NCBI GenBank assembly: GCA_013433145.1
Contig: CM024187.1
Location: 1-64,000, forward strand
Origin: Ascaris suum
Lineage: Eukaryota; Nematoda; Chromadorea; Rhabditida; Ascarididae
Direction: 5' to 3'
Length of the DNA stretch: 64,000 bases
Part shown: positions 1-13,661 of the stretch, in pieces
How the letters are laid out: each line of letters begins with the position of its first letter
Numbering within the stretch: the stretch's first letter is position 1
Notes under the pieces: generated by a model
Seen by the model: the letters and a program-made list of their open reading frames with translations, nothing else
The model's database searches: none
Told to the model about the DNA's origin: nothing
Made by a program: the position numbers and the translations under genes

Positions 1-3000
1 AAAAAAATGCTGTAAGCCTGAAAGGTTTAGAAATTTAAGAAATTTATATGCATTTTGCATTAGGTGTAATTTTTGTTTTGCACAGATTTGGTATGGAAAG
101 TTAAATTTTTCTCGTTTGTTTCGGCAACGTGTTATTAATTCGCCTATTGTTTCGGCCTGGTATTAACTACCATCGGAAGCTCAGCTTGCTGCTACCGGTT
201 CCTCGTTTCAGTTGTGTCTCGAGGAATTCGCGGGACGAGGCACGCAAAAGTTATGACCTAAAAGTTCTAGGTATCGCTTTTAATGCCTGAATGATTTCCG
301 TTATTTCGTCCAGCGTTGCCCAATAACGCTTGACAATAGTGATTTCGTTTCGAAGTAAAAGAGAAGATATTTTCAAAGCTTTTTCGATGAACCAGAAAAT
401 ATTTCAGTGCTTGACTTTTTGTATGGTGTTTCATTTTGATCCTCATCAACTTTTGAAAAATATGACTTTGCACTTTTCTCGAGACGTTGCACTTCATTCC
501 ATTTATACTAATTACTTTTAGTTGCAATGCGCCATCGACCAACGAAAATATACATCATCACCACTACTGCAAACGATCACTCCCGAACGGCATATCTGCT
601 GTGGAATGCAAAGTGGATGCTATGCCCGAGGCAGAGGTTGGTTTTCCTGTGTTTTGATGCATTTTCAGTTTTTACGTCAAGTGGGGACAACATGAAACGT
701 TGCATAATTACAAGAAATGATGCATGGTATTGGACTAATGGACCTAGTGGTTAAACAAAAGGAGGAAACTGTCTATGAAAAAATATTATGTGCAGGTACG
801 AATGACACACATTTATTGTGGATTCCACTAAACATCGATGTTTATTGTAAAGCTAGTCATAGAACTATTGATATGAATATTTTTCAGTATTTGAGAAGTG
901 TGTCGTGCTTCGCTATGTACACCTTAAAATGCGTTTGCCCATATAACTGCTTCCACCAAAAGTTTCACGAAAAGCTAGTCCCAGATAAAAATGGCTTTAA
1001 CTATTTTTTTAACCATAAGCCAAAAAACAGTTTTGCTCCAATTTTTTCATCTATTTACTTTGTAGTTTTTTTTTCAAATTTGCTTAATTAGCATTCATCT
1101 GTACTCGTTCCTTGCAAATTCATCTATTTTCGCTGGCATTGTTTTCGTACACGTCATATGGCAAAAATGTGTTTTTTACAGAACTCTTTCCCGTTATGTG
1201 AATGGGTACGAGAGTGTGCAGTGCATGAAATTTAGTTTAGCATGATTAGTGCGCTCTCGTTTGATTCGTCCGTAGTTTGATTGATTTTCGATAGGTATAG
1301 GACATCGAATTTATTTGCTTAAGCGATTCATTACAAGTGTCCTATAATCTTCGCTATCCTATAAGAAAAAACATATCCTATCTAGAAATTGTGAGCGAAA
1401 TTTTGGAAGAAAAAACTGCAGAAGCTGCAAGGTTGTGCCTGATCTATAGCAATGCATGCTGATGCATCTCAGAGGTATTGGTGGCTTTGAATGGTGGTTA
1501 AGCGATCCGGTCGCATGTTACGAGTATTTTTTCATAGTGGGTTTTGCTCTAGTGATATTTTATTTTCATTTTAGTAATAGCTGATATTTCACTGGAAAGG
1601 GCTGAAGTGCTTGAAAGCGTTTATTAAATTGTTTATCGCAGAAAAAATGCTGATTTTTTTGTGAATTTTATGTGCCTCGAAGAAAGTATAGCTGATCGTT
1701 TACTTAGAGTCTTTTAAACTCACTAAGCAATATCGCATAATCGGGGGTTCTGCATCTGTGGTACCATTCACGAATGCTTCTCATCGCCCTTGAAGCTGTT
1801 ATGAGTCTTGTGGCTCCTCAACCAATTTCATTTGCAGAACAACGCAATGTTATACCCCGGCATTTCGTCTGTGAGCGCAAATGAGCCAGAAAGCATAAAT
1901 TAAAAAAAGAATATTGTTACTCAAATGAATCAAATAACAGCCTTCATATGATCAAAACAAAGGACTGAGTAGATTAGGTTAATATCTTTTTTTAAATTAA
2001 AAAAAAACAACTTTATTGTTCCTATATTGTTGTTGTTTGGCCCAGGGTGTGAAGGCGCTCGGGCCGGTGGTAATGAGGGAAACAGTTTCCTCCTGTACTA
2101 ACATCCAGTCATGTCAGAAATGTTTCACCCTGTATTAGGAGTGATAAGCCATTCTTACGCATCCCTTGTCACTGTGACATTGCCGTGATGTAGAAACCAG
2201 GAAACGCTCGTTGTAACATTCCCTTCCTCTTATGACACCTGGCAGTAATGGCATCGTGCTGGGTTCAAATCTTCACAAGCTGTTCTTCGATGTACTTATG
2301 AACTTGTAGAGCAGTTTGAGGGTGGAGATGGGACGGGGGGGGGGGGGGGAAGGAAGATCAGGGGGATTGGCAAAGAGCTGCATTCGGAAGCAACGATGTT
2401 TAGGGTTCATAATAACTCGAAGAGTGTATGTGCCATCGATTTATTGTTATTGCAACGGAAGTGTTTTCCAGCTCTTACTAGGTGTTGAGCGGGCGTAGAA
2501 GTAGAAAGAAAACAAATTTTCGCATGAATGCATCACACACAATAAGACATATTGGGCTGCAATCGAGCGGCACCTTTGTTTTGAAGTGGCTACATACTTG
2601 CTTACGAATCTCGAGTTATTGCATTCTCATATTCAGCATGTCCCTGAACAACCCTTCCAAGCATTATACGGGCTCCAATCAATTGTTTGCTTCTGTTTGA
2701 TTTTATTGCGGCAAAAAAAATCCCGGTATATTAACCTCATATGATAAGGATCTTCGTGTTGGTGACACGACTGTGATCCGATGCCTTGTGACTATTATTA
2801 CTGACCTGTTCTTAATGATCTTCATCGTCAGTGCCACTTGCATAAGCATTTCTTTGGCGAATTGGATTTTATATAGTAGCAGTTCTGGAGCATTTGCATA
2901 GGTCGTTGTCGCTATCAACTCGTGTTCCAAACTTCATCGGTTTCGAACAATTGCGTAATGGAATTAAGAATCTCGTTGCTAGTTTATTTCTCTTATTCAA

Positions 3001-4900
3001 AAGTTTCGATGAAAGGATGCGCCTTAAGATCGTCAAATAGCTGCGTGCTTTACTATCAGTTGCAATGCATTAATTTTTCCTAGCCGTTTTTAATCTGTTT
3101 GAGCAATCCATTTGGTAATCTGTGATAAGAAGGCAAAAATTTTTTGTAGGTTTCAAATGGCTATAAAAGTGGTTTAGTATTGGTGATAGCCAATCTTGAC
3201 TTCCTTTAGTGAAGCGAATTTTATTCCTGAAATCCCTTCTGCATTATACCCGTAAATTTATACTTTGATGAACGTCTCTCCTGTACCTGTACTTAATTTT
3301 GTTCCAGTGCACAAGCAATGTACAGGAACTAAAACATTACCTATAAGTGAATAATAGAGGTTGTCTTAGATAGAAGTTCAAAACCACTTCGGAGGACATT
3401 TTGGAAAATTATTTCGTTTCACAATTTCGTTGTTTTTGTAGCGACGATAGAAGTTTTACATGAAGCCGCCTACTGTCTTATGTTGCTATCGTGGTTGCTT
3501 TTGATGGCATTAGTATGTTGTCGGCGCTAGCACTACTGCACTTTCTCACCCCTCTGTAGAGCCCATGACATCTCATTAAATTTTCCACAAAGCAAGTGTT
3601 CTCTTACCAAGAAATATTCTTCTTTCCCTGATACGAATAAGGCAATGGCTGATGTTCAGTCTGTGTATTTCGTCGTATTTTCTCGTCCTTATTTTCTCCT
3701 TTGCTGTTCTCCTGTTTCCACAGTCCTCTCTAATATACATTTGCCCTGAGAAATTGCTGGTTTTTAAAGTCTCTTTTTCTCGAGCCTCCCTCTAAATGTA
3801 AGCATCCTCATATAAGGCGTATTCATATGTGCGCCGGTTTTTGAAACTTGCGAATGTTGTGAATTTCATAATCATCCTCATAAATGAACGTTCCCATGTG
3901 ATTTATGAGGTGGCTAATTCAAGGGCCATTCGTCATAGTTGAGGAGTTGGCGTGTCCGTCAAGCAAATTTCGCCGACGACCGACTGTTTGTTCTCGTAAC
4001 TAATTACTTGATGCTAATGTTGTTCAATTGAACGGTTTGCATCCTCAAGGGAAACGTCGTCGCTGCCTGTTTTTTATTACTTGGAGGCACACGAATACAT
4101 TCTTCGAGCGGCGTGGCCAACGTTTTCAAGCGACACTCGTTTCTTTGCGCAAATGCTTTAAGTCTGTCAAAATGAAGGGATTCCAATCTTTCTCAGTTTT
4201 GCTTCCTCTGTTTATTTCATTCATTCACAACTATAACGTCTGTGCTTTTATTGTTTGTGTTGCAGTGGAATGATAAGCCGAATTTTTAACACCTTTCTCA
4301 CGTCCTTTTTACAATTCCGATAACTTGTCATACTTATCTCACGTTCACAGCTATTATTTCGCTGAAAATATAGAAAAACCGCTTAATTCTTAGAGGTTTT
4401 CTGGTATCGTGATTCTATCTGGTTGCGGTTTAGGAAGGAAAATCTCTGAGGTTATTATTACTAAAAGAGTCACAGAAAGCGCATCAAAAAGATAATACGA
4501 TGAAGGAGAAGGGGGGCAACATAATCATGTCTTGAAAAATCACTGTTTTCGCTGAGCTGCATAAATCCTTTACAGCCGTTTTCGCTGTGTGTTTTGAGTC
4601 GTTTGAAGCGCGTTTTTCGTAGATTACGTTTGAGCGCTGTTTTTAGCTCATTAGAGTTGTCATTTAGGGCCTCGAAACGCGCGGTCGTTATTCTCGAACG
4701 AAGGCCAATACGCCGGGAGTTCGAAATTCCTGAGCCTACCTTATTTTGATGGCTAACATATGGTGCTCCTCATTACGTTATTTTCTTGGATGAAAATTTT
4801 TGATGTAGCCCCATCAGAGTTGTCTTCTTTTTTTTGGTTAGCTATATTTTTGTGTTGGAGAAATGTTTCCAGAAAATACGCTAATCAGGCATTGCTTTCA
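1..4900. other. AT-rich region with no supported gene
   Basis: I find no exon here with both convincing splice sites and a recognisable protein. Open frames are short (under about 125 codons), lie on both strands and have no family signature. A TTTCAG acceptor at about 889 is followed by an open stretch of about 60 codons, and a minus-strand frame at 4004-4186 looks weakly protein-like; neither can be assigned. The only distinctive object is the G run at 2335-2349. Most likely intergenic or long-intron DNA. Confidence 0.5.
2335..2349 (+). repeat. Poly(G) tract, 15 nt
   Basis: An uninterrupted run of 15 G lies inside a G-rich neighbourhood (ggtggagatggga before, ggaaggaagatca after). Such tracts can form G-quadruplexes. 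In C. elegans mono-G tracts are deletion hotspots when the DOG-1/FANCJ helicase is lost. This is one of five long G runs on the + strand in the first 22 kb. Confidence 0.95.
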
Positions 4901-4951
4901 GACGGCGATCAACGTGTCAAGATCAACGTATCAAGACGAAGGAAGTTGTCA
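4901..4951 (+). CDS. Candidate small internal exon, unrecognised
   Basis: A 51-nt segment lies between a worm-type acceptor (gctttcag) and a gt donor (cag|gtattc). In the first frame it is open and encodes 17 residues beginning TAINVSRSTYQDEG. The length is a multiple of three, as for a phase-symmetric exon. No family is recognised and no partner exon was found, so this may be chance. Confidence 0.2.
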
Positions 4952-5441
4952 GGTATTCTCCCCTCTCGGTTCACTTTCATATCGGTAACATTTCGATTGT
5001 TGCTTATTGACTAATATATGTTATTTGTGATGTTGGAAAATTCTGTTTGTAGCCGAACTAACGACTAGCCGAATATCTGATATTGATTGGTTGAAAGGTG
5101 ACATCGAAAATGGCAACTGCTAACGAAGATATCAAACTGTGCGCTTAAATCCAGTTTTTAACGTTTTATGGATTTGTTATGCAATGAAATGAACTACCGA
5201 CGAAACTTAACTATAAATTTGCATAGAGATGAACGCCACTTAATGAGCGAACGAAAATAAATTTGTATAGAAGGTAATCTCTGCCTCCTGTCGTAAAAAG
5301 ATTCGTACGCTGAGCGCATTTTCGTGCTCACTTGATTGGAAAGCAAGGTACACATGCTTTCTTATCAAATTTGCATAAATTATTTTGCGTAGCACTTGAG
5401 TGTTGGTTTATTCCCGCTATGGATATAAGTGATATCTCTTT

Positions 5442-5461
5442 GGGGGGGGGGGGGGGGGGGG
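5442..5461 (+). repeat. Poly(G) tract, 20 nt
   Basis: Twenty consecutive G residues, the longest homopolymer G run in the window, are followed by more G-rich sequence (tggggagagaggaggggg). Strong G-quadruplex potential on the + strand. The exact length in the assembly may be unreliable because homopolymers are hard to sequence. Confidence 0.95.
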
Positions 5462-8400
5462 TGGGGAGAGAGGAGGGGGCCTTGGTTAACGGGTAGTCGT
5501 TCGGCACCTCACAGTTCTAGTTATTAATTGTGGCTTTGCTTGTTGTGCTTTTGCTTGTATATCACGATGGCATTGATTAGTATTACCACAGCAACGGCAT
5601 TCCCATATTTGATGAATTTTATTTATGTAATTGATGATGTGTTTGAGTGATTTATTGGTTTCCAATGTAAATAATACTACATCGTGCACACAGTGAAAAC
5701 CAAATTATGGACACAGTTTTCCTTAGATGTTCATTCATGAATTTAACCGACACTAACGTGCTGAGCGTAGAGGAACCTATGTGGGACTCTCAGCGTCGTC
5801 GAAAACCCGCAATGGTTCGGGCTTCTCAAGCTATCCTCAAGGCCTTTCCCTTGCCCATGCTGTGCCGAAACTGTGACCCTCGAAAGCCACCGAAGCGACG
5901 ATATTATTTCTTCATCTTTGTGGGCTAAGAATATCTATCCGTCAGAGGCGTTGAAAGTGCTTCTCAGATCCGTTCGCCGTCTGAAGGTGCTGTTGAACGA
6001 CTTATTAGGATTAGGCTTACATTTAAAAGGAAGCTGTTGTGATTAGAAGAATTGGATGGCTGTCGGAGAAACGCTGGCATCGACAAACAGCTCACTATTC
6101 ACCGGATGTGCTGAATTATGAAGAGTTGCGCTGCTTTTGTTGTTTTTTGGTTTCCCAACGACAAGTCATCTTGTCTTTGCTTTGGTTAAGCCGTATTGTT
6201 GAACTGATTACGGTGTCAAAGTAGAGAAACGCACGCGAGTTTTAATGCCTCTTATCTTCGCTGGTTAACATCATCCGCTGAGCCTAATGTTTGCATTCTC
6301 AACTGCCATTGTATTGCATTGCATTGCATAATTAATGCGAACGTTAAAATGTTATTCAGATATGATTTATGTAGGTATTTGGAATTTGTCGTCAATAAAT
6401 CTGCGATGAATTGCACTCTTCATGCCTCTAATTTTTGCTTTTCTTTAACCAAATTTGATTGTTTTAAACAGCTACAATTTTCTTGCTCTGTATTTTTTTC
6501 ATATCTCACGCTGTTGGTTCCGTTCGTTCATACATTATGATATATGAAAGACTCTCGTTTTTATGCGCTTTTTGCAAAGGTTGCTTTGCAAAAAGGTGTG
6601 CTGCGTATTGTTAGTTTATGGTCGTGTATATATGTCCATATATGTCCACATTTGTGTCTATCTGTGTCTGTCGCTGTTTCTTTTAATTTCTTTTACAATA
6701 AGTATAAGCTATTCATAGTAAGTATTACAGTAAGTACATAAAATATACAGTAAGCCATCGGTTTATTTATATTTACTGTCGAAATCCGATAATTCGAATA
6801 CTTCCGACTAGTTTTCGAACGTGAAACCATACTGCAGTGCCCAGCAAGTACATTCAATGCACTAAAAACGATTTCACAAGCCTTTAAGCATGCTTTCGTT
6901 GGCATTTCACTTTTTCTTCTCGAGTGAGCTTTCTTCGGCCCTCGAATCGATGCAGCGGTATTTTCAAAATGAACTCACTTCGAGAATAAAAGTGGTGTTA
7001 TTTAGCAGTGAGCAGTTTGTTCATATGCGATTGCACGAAAACAGTCCACCTGGATTTAGTTGGTGTTATTGCAGTTGAGTTTACTCTATCACCATTGAGC
7101 GGCGGCTAAAGCAATGGTGAAAGGGGAAAGCGGGCAAGGAGAGAAGAGACGAGGAGGGGGGTGCTTGGGCTTAGGGTTAGTTTAAATTCTTTTATCATGG
7201 TATCGACTGTCGTGCTGTATCTCATCTCTTGAAGCGTGTCGTCTGACGAAGCTTTTTGAAAATGCTTAGAAAAACTTTACGAGCTGGCGTTCAGACTTCC
7301 ACGTCACTTGGCATCATTTAGTGCGCATGAGAGTGTCATTAGGGTAATGAAATTTTTGCAAAATTATGACATATTTCAAACGTTCAGTTCATATTCATTG
7401 TATTGTCCACATGTGTACATGAAGTGTCTCTCTGAAAGTTTCCATTCAGCTGCACGCAAAATCGGTATATCAGGATGACGGCTTTAAATACGATGGAAAT
7501 AGACTCCGACATATAGGATGAACATAAGTTTTACTGAAACTTATGTGTCATAAAATTTACTAATCAACTGCGTTTTACAGGTCGTGGAATGTAGCTCTAA
7601 AATCAAATGTTTAGTGGAGAAAATTGCACAACTTGTTGAAAGCATAACGTATAAAATGGGTACTACGTCGCTGTTCATGTGAACTTTGCGCCGCGGGCTA
7701 GTTTATTGAAGGTGTCGAAAAAACGGCAGTTCGTCATACTTGCTTTAACGCGAGCAATCTCACTTGTTGTTATATGAAGTCCTCGTATGCTGAAGCTTAC
7801 AGTAAGTTCCTCCTAGATTAGGTCTCGACTCAGAAAGAACCTCATATCTTCTGAAGGCTGCATGGGATTGCATATGACACAATAAGAACCATTGGTTGTC
7901 TAAATGTCGCTGCACTTATTGCACCAGAAACGCTTGTGATTGAGAGCGCATTTCATCTGATTTTCGCAAGAGGTATACCTCTATGCGGTAATAAGCATTC
8001 AAGCGATGGAGGACTGAATTCAAATCTAGTCTGGGAAAAACTATGTTGAATAATCAATTTCCAAATGTTCAGCGTTTTAAGCAGCTGTTAACTTTCTCAT
8101 TGCTTTAAGAATTTCGTCGTGTTTATTAGGAAAAAAGAACATTGTGAATGTTATATGATCGGGTGGGAACATTGATTTCGCAAAGAAAAAAGCCCTTGTT
8201 ACGCAATGTTTCTTGCTATATGCGTATATTAACAGAATCGTGCATTTCCTAGCTGACTTAGCACTTACGAGTTCCTTCAAGCTAGTGGATTTTCTAGCAT
8301 TGAACGACTTGTTGCTCCACAAAGATGTACTCATTTGAAAGGCTTTTCAAATTTTTTGGTGATTGTTGGGCATGATGAAAACTTTGAGATATTTTTCTTA

Positions 8401-10246
8401 GAGGAGTGGCATTTTTTTTTTCGTAAAACTATTCTTGCAGACTTTTTTAAAATTTGCGATGATTTTCATTAAAATAAGTTGTTGCGGACCCGTCTCAAGC
8501 ATACAAGCATACTCACGTGCTGAATTAGCACCTTACTGCCAAACTAACAGCTTCTCTGTTCCATACAATTGCTTTATTATATTTTTCTCATTCGTTTTCT
8601 TCATTTTGCAACATCATATTTGTGTATATGTATTTGTTCGTTTGTTCATGTGCCACTGAGCCATCAGTCAAGGAGCCGAGTGTTCTATACTATTTTTCAC
8701 GTTGGTTCCTCACCTTCAAGAGGTGTCGTAGACGCTTTAAAGTCCCTAAGAAATTTTCCTTCTACGCTAACCCCGTTTACATCTTACACTGATTGAATTA
8801 TGTCAGAACGAATCTTCTATATAAGATTTTTGAGAAACGATCCATAGCTAGACATGATTTGATTTCGCACATTATTTGATGTGTGATCTATGGAACTGGG
8901 AATTCGATGGAGCAAAGAACGAAACCTCAAATCATATTAGCTTTTCTGTCATACTTAATCACTTTGGTTTGTATGAAAGATTGAAAAATATGTAGAGGCA
9001 TAATTGTATGCAATTTATTTATAAGGACAACGTATATTAAATCGCTATGTGAGGATGCGACCATCTTTATGGTTTTTTCTTCCTCATAAAAGTGGTTTTA
9101 TGTTGGTTGCATCGATAGTAGTTTACCTTTTCGCCTTTACGACCTCCTTTTGTTTGTGACCCATTTATGTGGGCACCATTAATGCTGCTATATACTAACA
9201 TTTCCGACATGGTTTATTTGATGATTTTCTATACGGATATATGAAACATTTCTCTGTAGAAGCGGTACTCAATACCTGTTGCATTGATTCTCGTTGTAAG
9301 CTTTAATGAAACTCACTCAGACCGTTTTGGGAATTTTTATTGTTCGATGATATGACGCTATTCCAACGGTTTATAAGGGATTGAAAATGTGCTAATATCA
9401 AGAAACTCGCTATCCGTGGGCACTGGGATTGACCTCGAGATTGTTTCCTCTTTCGAGGAACTTCGAGACTATTGCTTTCGTCAAAAACAACCTGGATTTT
9501 CGAAGGAGGTAACATGTCTCTAGCTCTATGGAATCGCTACCTTCTGGATATGTCCACTTCCTTTGACTTATCCAAACTCATTCTCGCGACTGTAGCTTCA
9601 ACGGTCCTGGAATATAATACCTTAAATAAGACCGATAGAGATAAACCGTTTATTAGGATCCAATTGCTGAGAAACTTCAATAAAGTTTGAGGCGCGCTCA
9701 TATGGTATGCATTAGGTCAAACAAATAGCTATAATTTCAACTATAATCGATAATAAAAACCGCGCATTCATATCGTTTCTTGCAAGATGCAATAGTATTA
9801 TTAATAACCTCTCATCTACTTCGTCGATAGAGATATTCCGCTGCAGCAAGCATATTTTACGTCTTAGCCAGGACATAAAAAGATCCTGTGTGTGCTCAGC
9901 TAGATTCGTTAATTTTTAGGTATTGGATAATAGAACATAATTCATCACTTCTTCACTAAAAAATAGGGATTTCTGTGTAGCATTCGCATGGATGATTAAA
10001 ATGCGCTAAATTTTACCACCAAGCTTTGTTCAAAATTTATTAATTCCATATTTTAAACTTTGCAACTAACGTTTTTTATTATTGGAGTGCCGCATTTCCA
10101 AATAGATACAAATAGCAGAAGGCAGCATATTTATCGCATTCAGTCTATACGATGCAATTGTGCTGATTGATTTTACCGTTGTACACCTATGAATTCCTAT
10201 GCACCATTAACCAAATTTTGCTATGTGGGGGATGGAGGAGGGGCTT

Positions 10247-10264
10247 GGGGGGGGGGGGGGGGGG
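10247..10264 (+). repeat. Poly(G) tract, 18 nt
   Basis: Eighteen consecutive G residues are preceded by a G-rich stretch (gtgggggatggaggaggggctt). It has the same + strand polarity and G-rich flanks as the other tracts. Confidence 0.95.
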
Positions 10265-11334
10265 AGATAATTAGAAACGTGTTTGGAAATATTGAAATTG
10301 ATTTCTTTCGTTTACTTTGCTAATGGGGTTCTATTGTGACAGGTTTGTACTGAACAAAGTTGCTACCAATATCTGCTCAAAATTATCCGCAAACCGTTGG
10401 CTTTCAAGTATTATTCGGACTTGATGATAGCACATTTCTAATCTTAACCGCCAGCGGAAAACAGCAATAAGTTGAACAAAGCTAAACCGTTGTGCTTATT
10501 CTAACAGCTAAAATTTTCTTCAACCATTTGCGGAATTCCTCGCCTTTATTCTTGTTTTAGATTCCTTCTGTTCCCATCTTATGCTTTTTATTCCTTTTCA
10601 ATACCTTATCCCCTCTATGCAGGAGCTTTTCCTCTCGTGTTGCTTTAATTATGTTTTCTTCACATTTTATGATGATATCTCGCCTTCTCCTTTTTTCTCT
10701 GTCTGCTTTCGTCTTGAAAACTTTTGCGTCTCCTGATTCTCCCTGCGTATACGCAAATCGACCGTCTTTTATACCTCTAGAAACGTCCACTGTTCTCTGC
10801 CGCTTTTCCGCGAATGTTTTTCACTTTTCTTTTTCGATCTTGTTCTCTTCCTTATATTTTGCCCTTCGCCTCTTTTGTCACTCTCCTTCTTCGTTTTCTT
10901 CTTTTTTCGCGATTTTTTATTCGTCTCATCTTATGCACGTTTTGGATCCTGGTTCTCACACAAATGAACACTATACGAAACAAGAAGATAACTGAACGGT
11001 TTGTTTCATATTAATAGAGATGGTTGTGGCGCTGATCGATGCGAAAAAGGGGGGAATATTTTTTAGAAGAGTTATGCTGAATCTTTGGTCATTAAGTAAG
11101 TGAATATAGATGAATACTTCCGGCTTCAAATAAAGGTGCAAAAATCATATTCATAATTTGTGAATAATTTATGTGGAATAATTTAAAGGAAATTATTCTT
11201 TGTTTCGCTTTAATGAAAGTTAATTCAGCAATAATTTGTATGTGCTTTCTGAGGTGAAAGTGGGCATTGGGAATCATTGGTTTGAGCTGAGAGCGCTGAT
11301 TAGTTGAGAATTGAAGACGGGCGGAGGTAGTGGA

Positions 11335-11351
11335 GGGGGGGGGGGGGGGGG
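11335..11351 (+). repeat. Poly(G) tract, 17 nt
   Basis: Seventeen consecutive G residues are preceded by gggcggaggtagtgga. It lies about 1.1 kb from the previous tract, in the same orientation. Confidence 0.95.
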
Positions 11352-12090
11352 TATGGTATAGTAATAACACGGTCGCGGAAAGTTGAAGAGAATATAGGAC
11401 TTTATGAGAAGAAAAGCAGAAAAAAGTGAAGGAAATTTTTCACATAATCTTACACTCAAACTTGCTATTTTATAACTTCAGCGACATCAAGCAGTTTTGC
11501 TTTTATTCGGGATGGGGGAATTGTCGTCTCTCAAGTCTTGCGATTATATCTGCCATATTCAACATCCCATCACTTTCTTTCTACACGACCGAATTTGATG
11601 CAACGTTCATCAAAGAGGAAAAAAAGAAGTGAAGACTGAAACTATTCCTTGAGCTCTTCGTTCTCGCCCACAACTATTCACAATTCTTGCCAAAAAATAT
11701 CACTATAACAACTTTTTTAATCAGGGCACACCGACAACGATTTTCTATATTAATGTTTTAGCCAGAATTTAAACATGTTGTTCTACACTTATATGACGAC
11801 AGCGGCAACATGTGATTTACAAGAAATCTGAAGTCAAGATTTACTGAAAATTATTTATTGTCAGATCGGATCTCGAGAAGAAAACTTTTCTCACACATTC
11901 GCTGGAAGTATTCAGCAGCTGCTGCCAATACATATTTATGAATGCGACTGATGCACTGAGAGGAAGAACAATGATTCCAGTTGAATGAGGGCTCGAGTGT
12001 GTACTGATCATCCTAAGTTTCTTTTATCGATAAGGAGAGCAAAACGCCTCCTGCTCTATACTTTTGAGGATTCTTCGCTTTTGCAAAAAT

Positions 12091-12212
12091 TTATGCAAGA
12101 GTTTGCAGAATTTTGCTATCGTTTTCTATGCTGACTTCTGAGCTCTGCGGAGCTTGTTTTGAGCTCTCAGTGATCTGTTTTTCAACGACAAACTTTATGT
12201 TCATGCTTTCAG
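12091..12212 (-). CDS. Candidate terminal exon of an unrecognised minus-strand gene
   Basis: On the minus strand a pyrimidine-rich stretch ends in an acceptor (aatgcgcag) and is followed by an open frame running to TAA at 12,093-12,091. It encodes about 40 residues, hydrophilic and rich in S, E and Q (it contains ESMNIKFVVEKQ and ends SKILQTLA). Its phase matches the candidate exon at 13,336-13,456: that exon leaves one base (G) and this one begins with two (CT), giving a continuous frame. Together they could be the last two exons of one gene across a 1.1-kb intron. No family is recognised. Confidence 0.3.
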
Positions 12213-13335
12213 CTGCGCATTGAAGTAGTAATAGGACGAAGGAGGGAACGTTAGGAGAATGATAGAGAACGGGCAGTTTTGGCAACAAGAGGGATGCCGA
12301 TTTGATGCTAGGAAGATATGAACTGGCCTTTAGCCTCCGTTAATTGAGTGCTGGAGACACATAGTTCCATCGAAGAGCCACTCTTTATTCTCATGAGGAA
12401 GGGATGCTTGCTTATGTGATTTTGAAGCTGTGCGAATGTAGGTGGAATTATTCCCTGGCAAAAACGATTGTTAATTCACATTCATATAATGCCATAGTTT
12501 TAGCAATGGGATGCTTACGAGAGGGAGTGCTTTCGATAGTGGTTATGCGTTTAGGGCTTTGAATTAGGCGAAGAAATGGAACAATTAAGATTTGTTTGCC
12601 GTTATCGATCGAAATGTTATATTTCTTATGAGAGGACGTAATGCATTAAAATATTATATATGCAAAATTAGAAGAGCATCCACTTTATAGATTGAAAACT
12701 TCCGTTCAATACCAACCGCATCCTGATGATCGTTATTTTCTTTTTTTGTGTTAACTAGAAGATTGCATGCAATTTGACAAATAATAGCACAATAATTTAT
12801 GTTTTTGAGGGAAAACTTTAAAAAATTTCTATGAAGATGAAATTTTCTTAATAAATATTAATTTTGCATTCGAAATTCCAATATGTTTTCGTCGAAAAAA
12901 AATCATCTGATAGTATAAGGTCTTTAAGAGAGATTGTCATCGAGTAATTTCAAAATTTTTTTGTTGTCGTTTTTCTTTCGCGTATTATAGTTGGCATTTG
13001 CCCCTCCTTTGCTAAGTTGCCAAAAGTTTGATTATGCGATAGCGGTAACAAATATGAAATATATAAAGCACTTGTCTTCAAAGGATATCTTATCTGATAT
13101 ATTGCTGCGCCATAACACGTATTTTTTGGGCGGTTTTTTGCTGTTTACAATAAGCTGTAGATGTTGTCTGTGATTTGATGTTCCGTAATCTCTCCCTCCA
13201 CCTTCATGCTGTTTGACGAAATATTGCAAGTGCGGAGCCGAGAAAACAAGCTTTATGGAATTGGTCCAATTGTAGTTTAATTGGAAATAGGGCTTTTGAA
13301 TCATGTAAGGTGTGTGACCGAATAATTGAACTTAC

Positions 13336-13456
13336 CGATCGTTGGGATAATTCGAGCGGTGGAATCTTCACTAGAAGTTGTATTCGATGGTTCTATATGC
13401 CATCTCACCACTGTCCCTTCCAAATAGCCATGACTTTGCACGAATGTTTTTGGTTT
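13336..13456 (-). CDS. Candidate internal exon of an unrecognised minus-strand gene
   Basis: This minus-strand segment has a worm acceptor (tttattgcag) and a perfect donor (ATCG|gtaagtt). The first frame is open for all 40 codons and includes KPKTFVQSHGYLEGTVVRWH followed by a serine/threonine-rich stretch. It leaves a phase-1 overhang that fits the candidate terminal exon at 12,091-12,212. The splice consensus and phase agreement argue for a real exon. The protein family is unknown to me. Confidence 0.4.
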
Positions 13457-13512
13457 CTGCAATAAATTAATAATTAAATGTGGAATATTTCACAATTAAA
13501 ACTAAAATTTCA

Positions 13513-13661
13513 GTACGTGGAGGGATGTCGCATGTGGGACGCATCGGTCAAAGTTTTCGGTTCACTGGAAGCGTATGGACTCGAAATTACCGTCACGGAA
13601 ATTCACCGCCGATGCGATCGCTCGCAAGGAGTCATTCGCCAACGCGAAAATTGGTTAGCTG
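13513..13661 (+). CDS. Candidate exon, possibly FERM-adjacent-like
   Basis: A 149-nt GC-richer block lies between a worm-consensus acceptor (aaaatttcag) and a gt donor (aaaattg|gttagc). All three forward frames are open across it. The frame starting at its third base encodes GRIGQSFRFTGSVWTRN, then a basic S/P-rich tail with RSHSPTRKL. The L/I-G-x-x-F-R-F/Y-S/T-G pattern resembles the start of the FERM-adjacent region of protein 4.1 family proteins, but one short motif is weak evidence. No FERM-domain exons were found upstream. Confidence 0.3.

Larger units (their letters stand above)
4952..12090. other. Region with no supported gene
   Basis: No recognisable gene was found. A frame at 5707-5928 (+) contains a basic, proline-rich stretch and a frame at 10,651-10,995 (+) starts with a signal-peptide-like segment. 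The latter lies in a strongly pyrimidine-rich tract that produces hydrophobic translations by composition alone. Three long G runs occur here and are listed separately. A short GCATT microsatellite lies near 6310. Confidence 0.5.

Noticed and set aside
2240..2290. tRNA-like T-arm text (gggttcaaatc); similar text near 4,718 (gagttcgaaattc)
   Set aside because: I could not build acceptor, D and anticodon stems around either; chance matches.
10651..10995. 114-codon plus-strand frame with a signal-peptide-like start
   Set aside because: The DNA is pyrimidine-rich and gives F/S/L-rich hydrophobic translations in every forward frame. No family or splice support.
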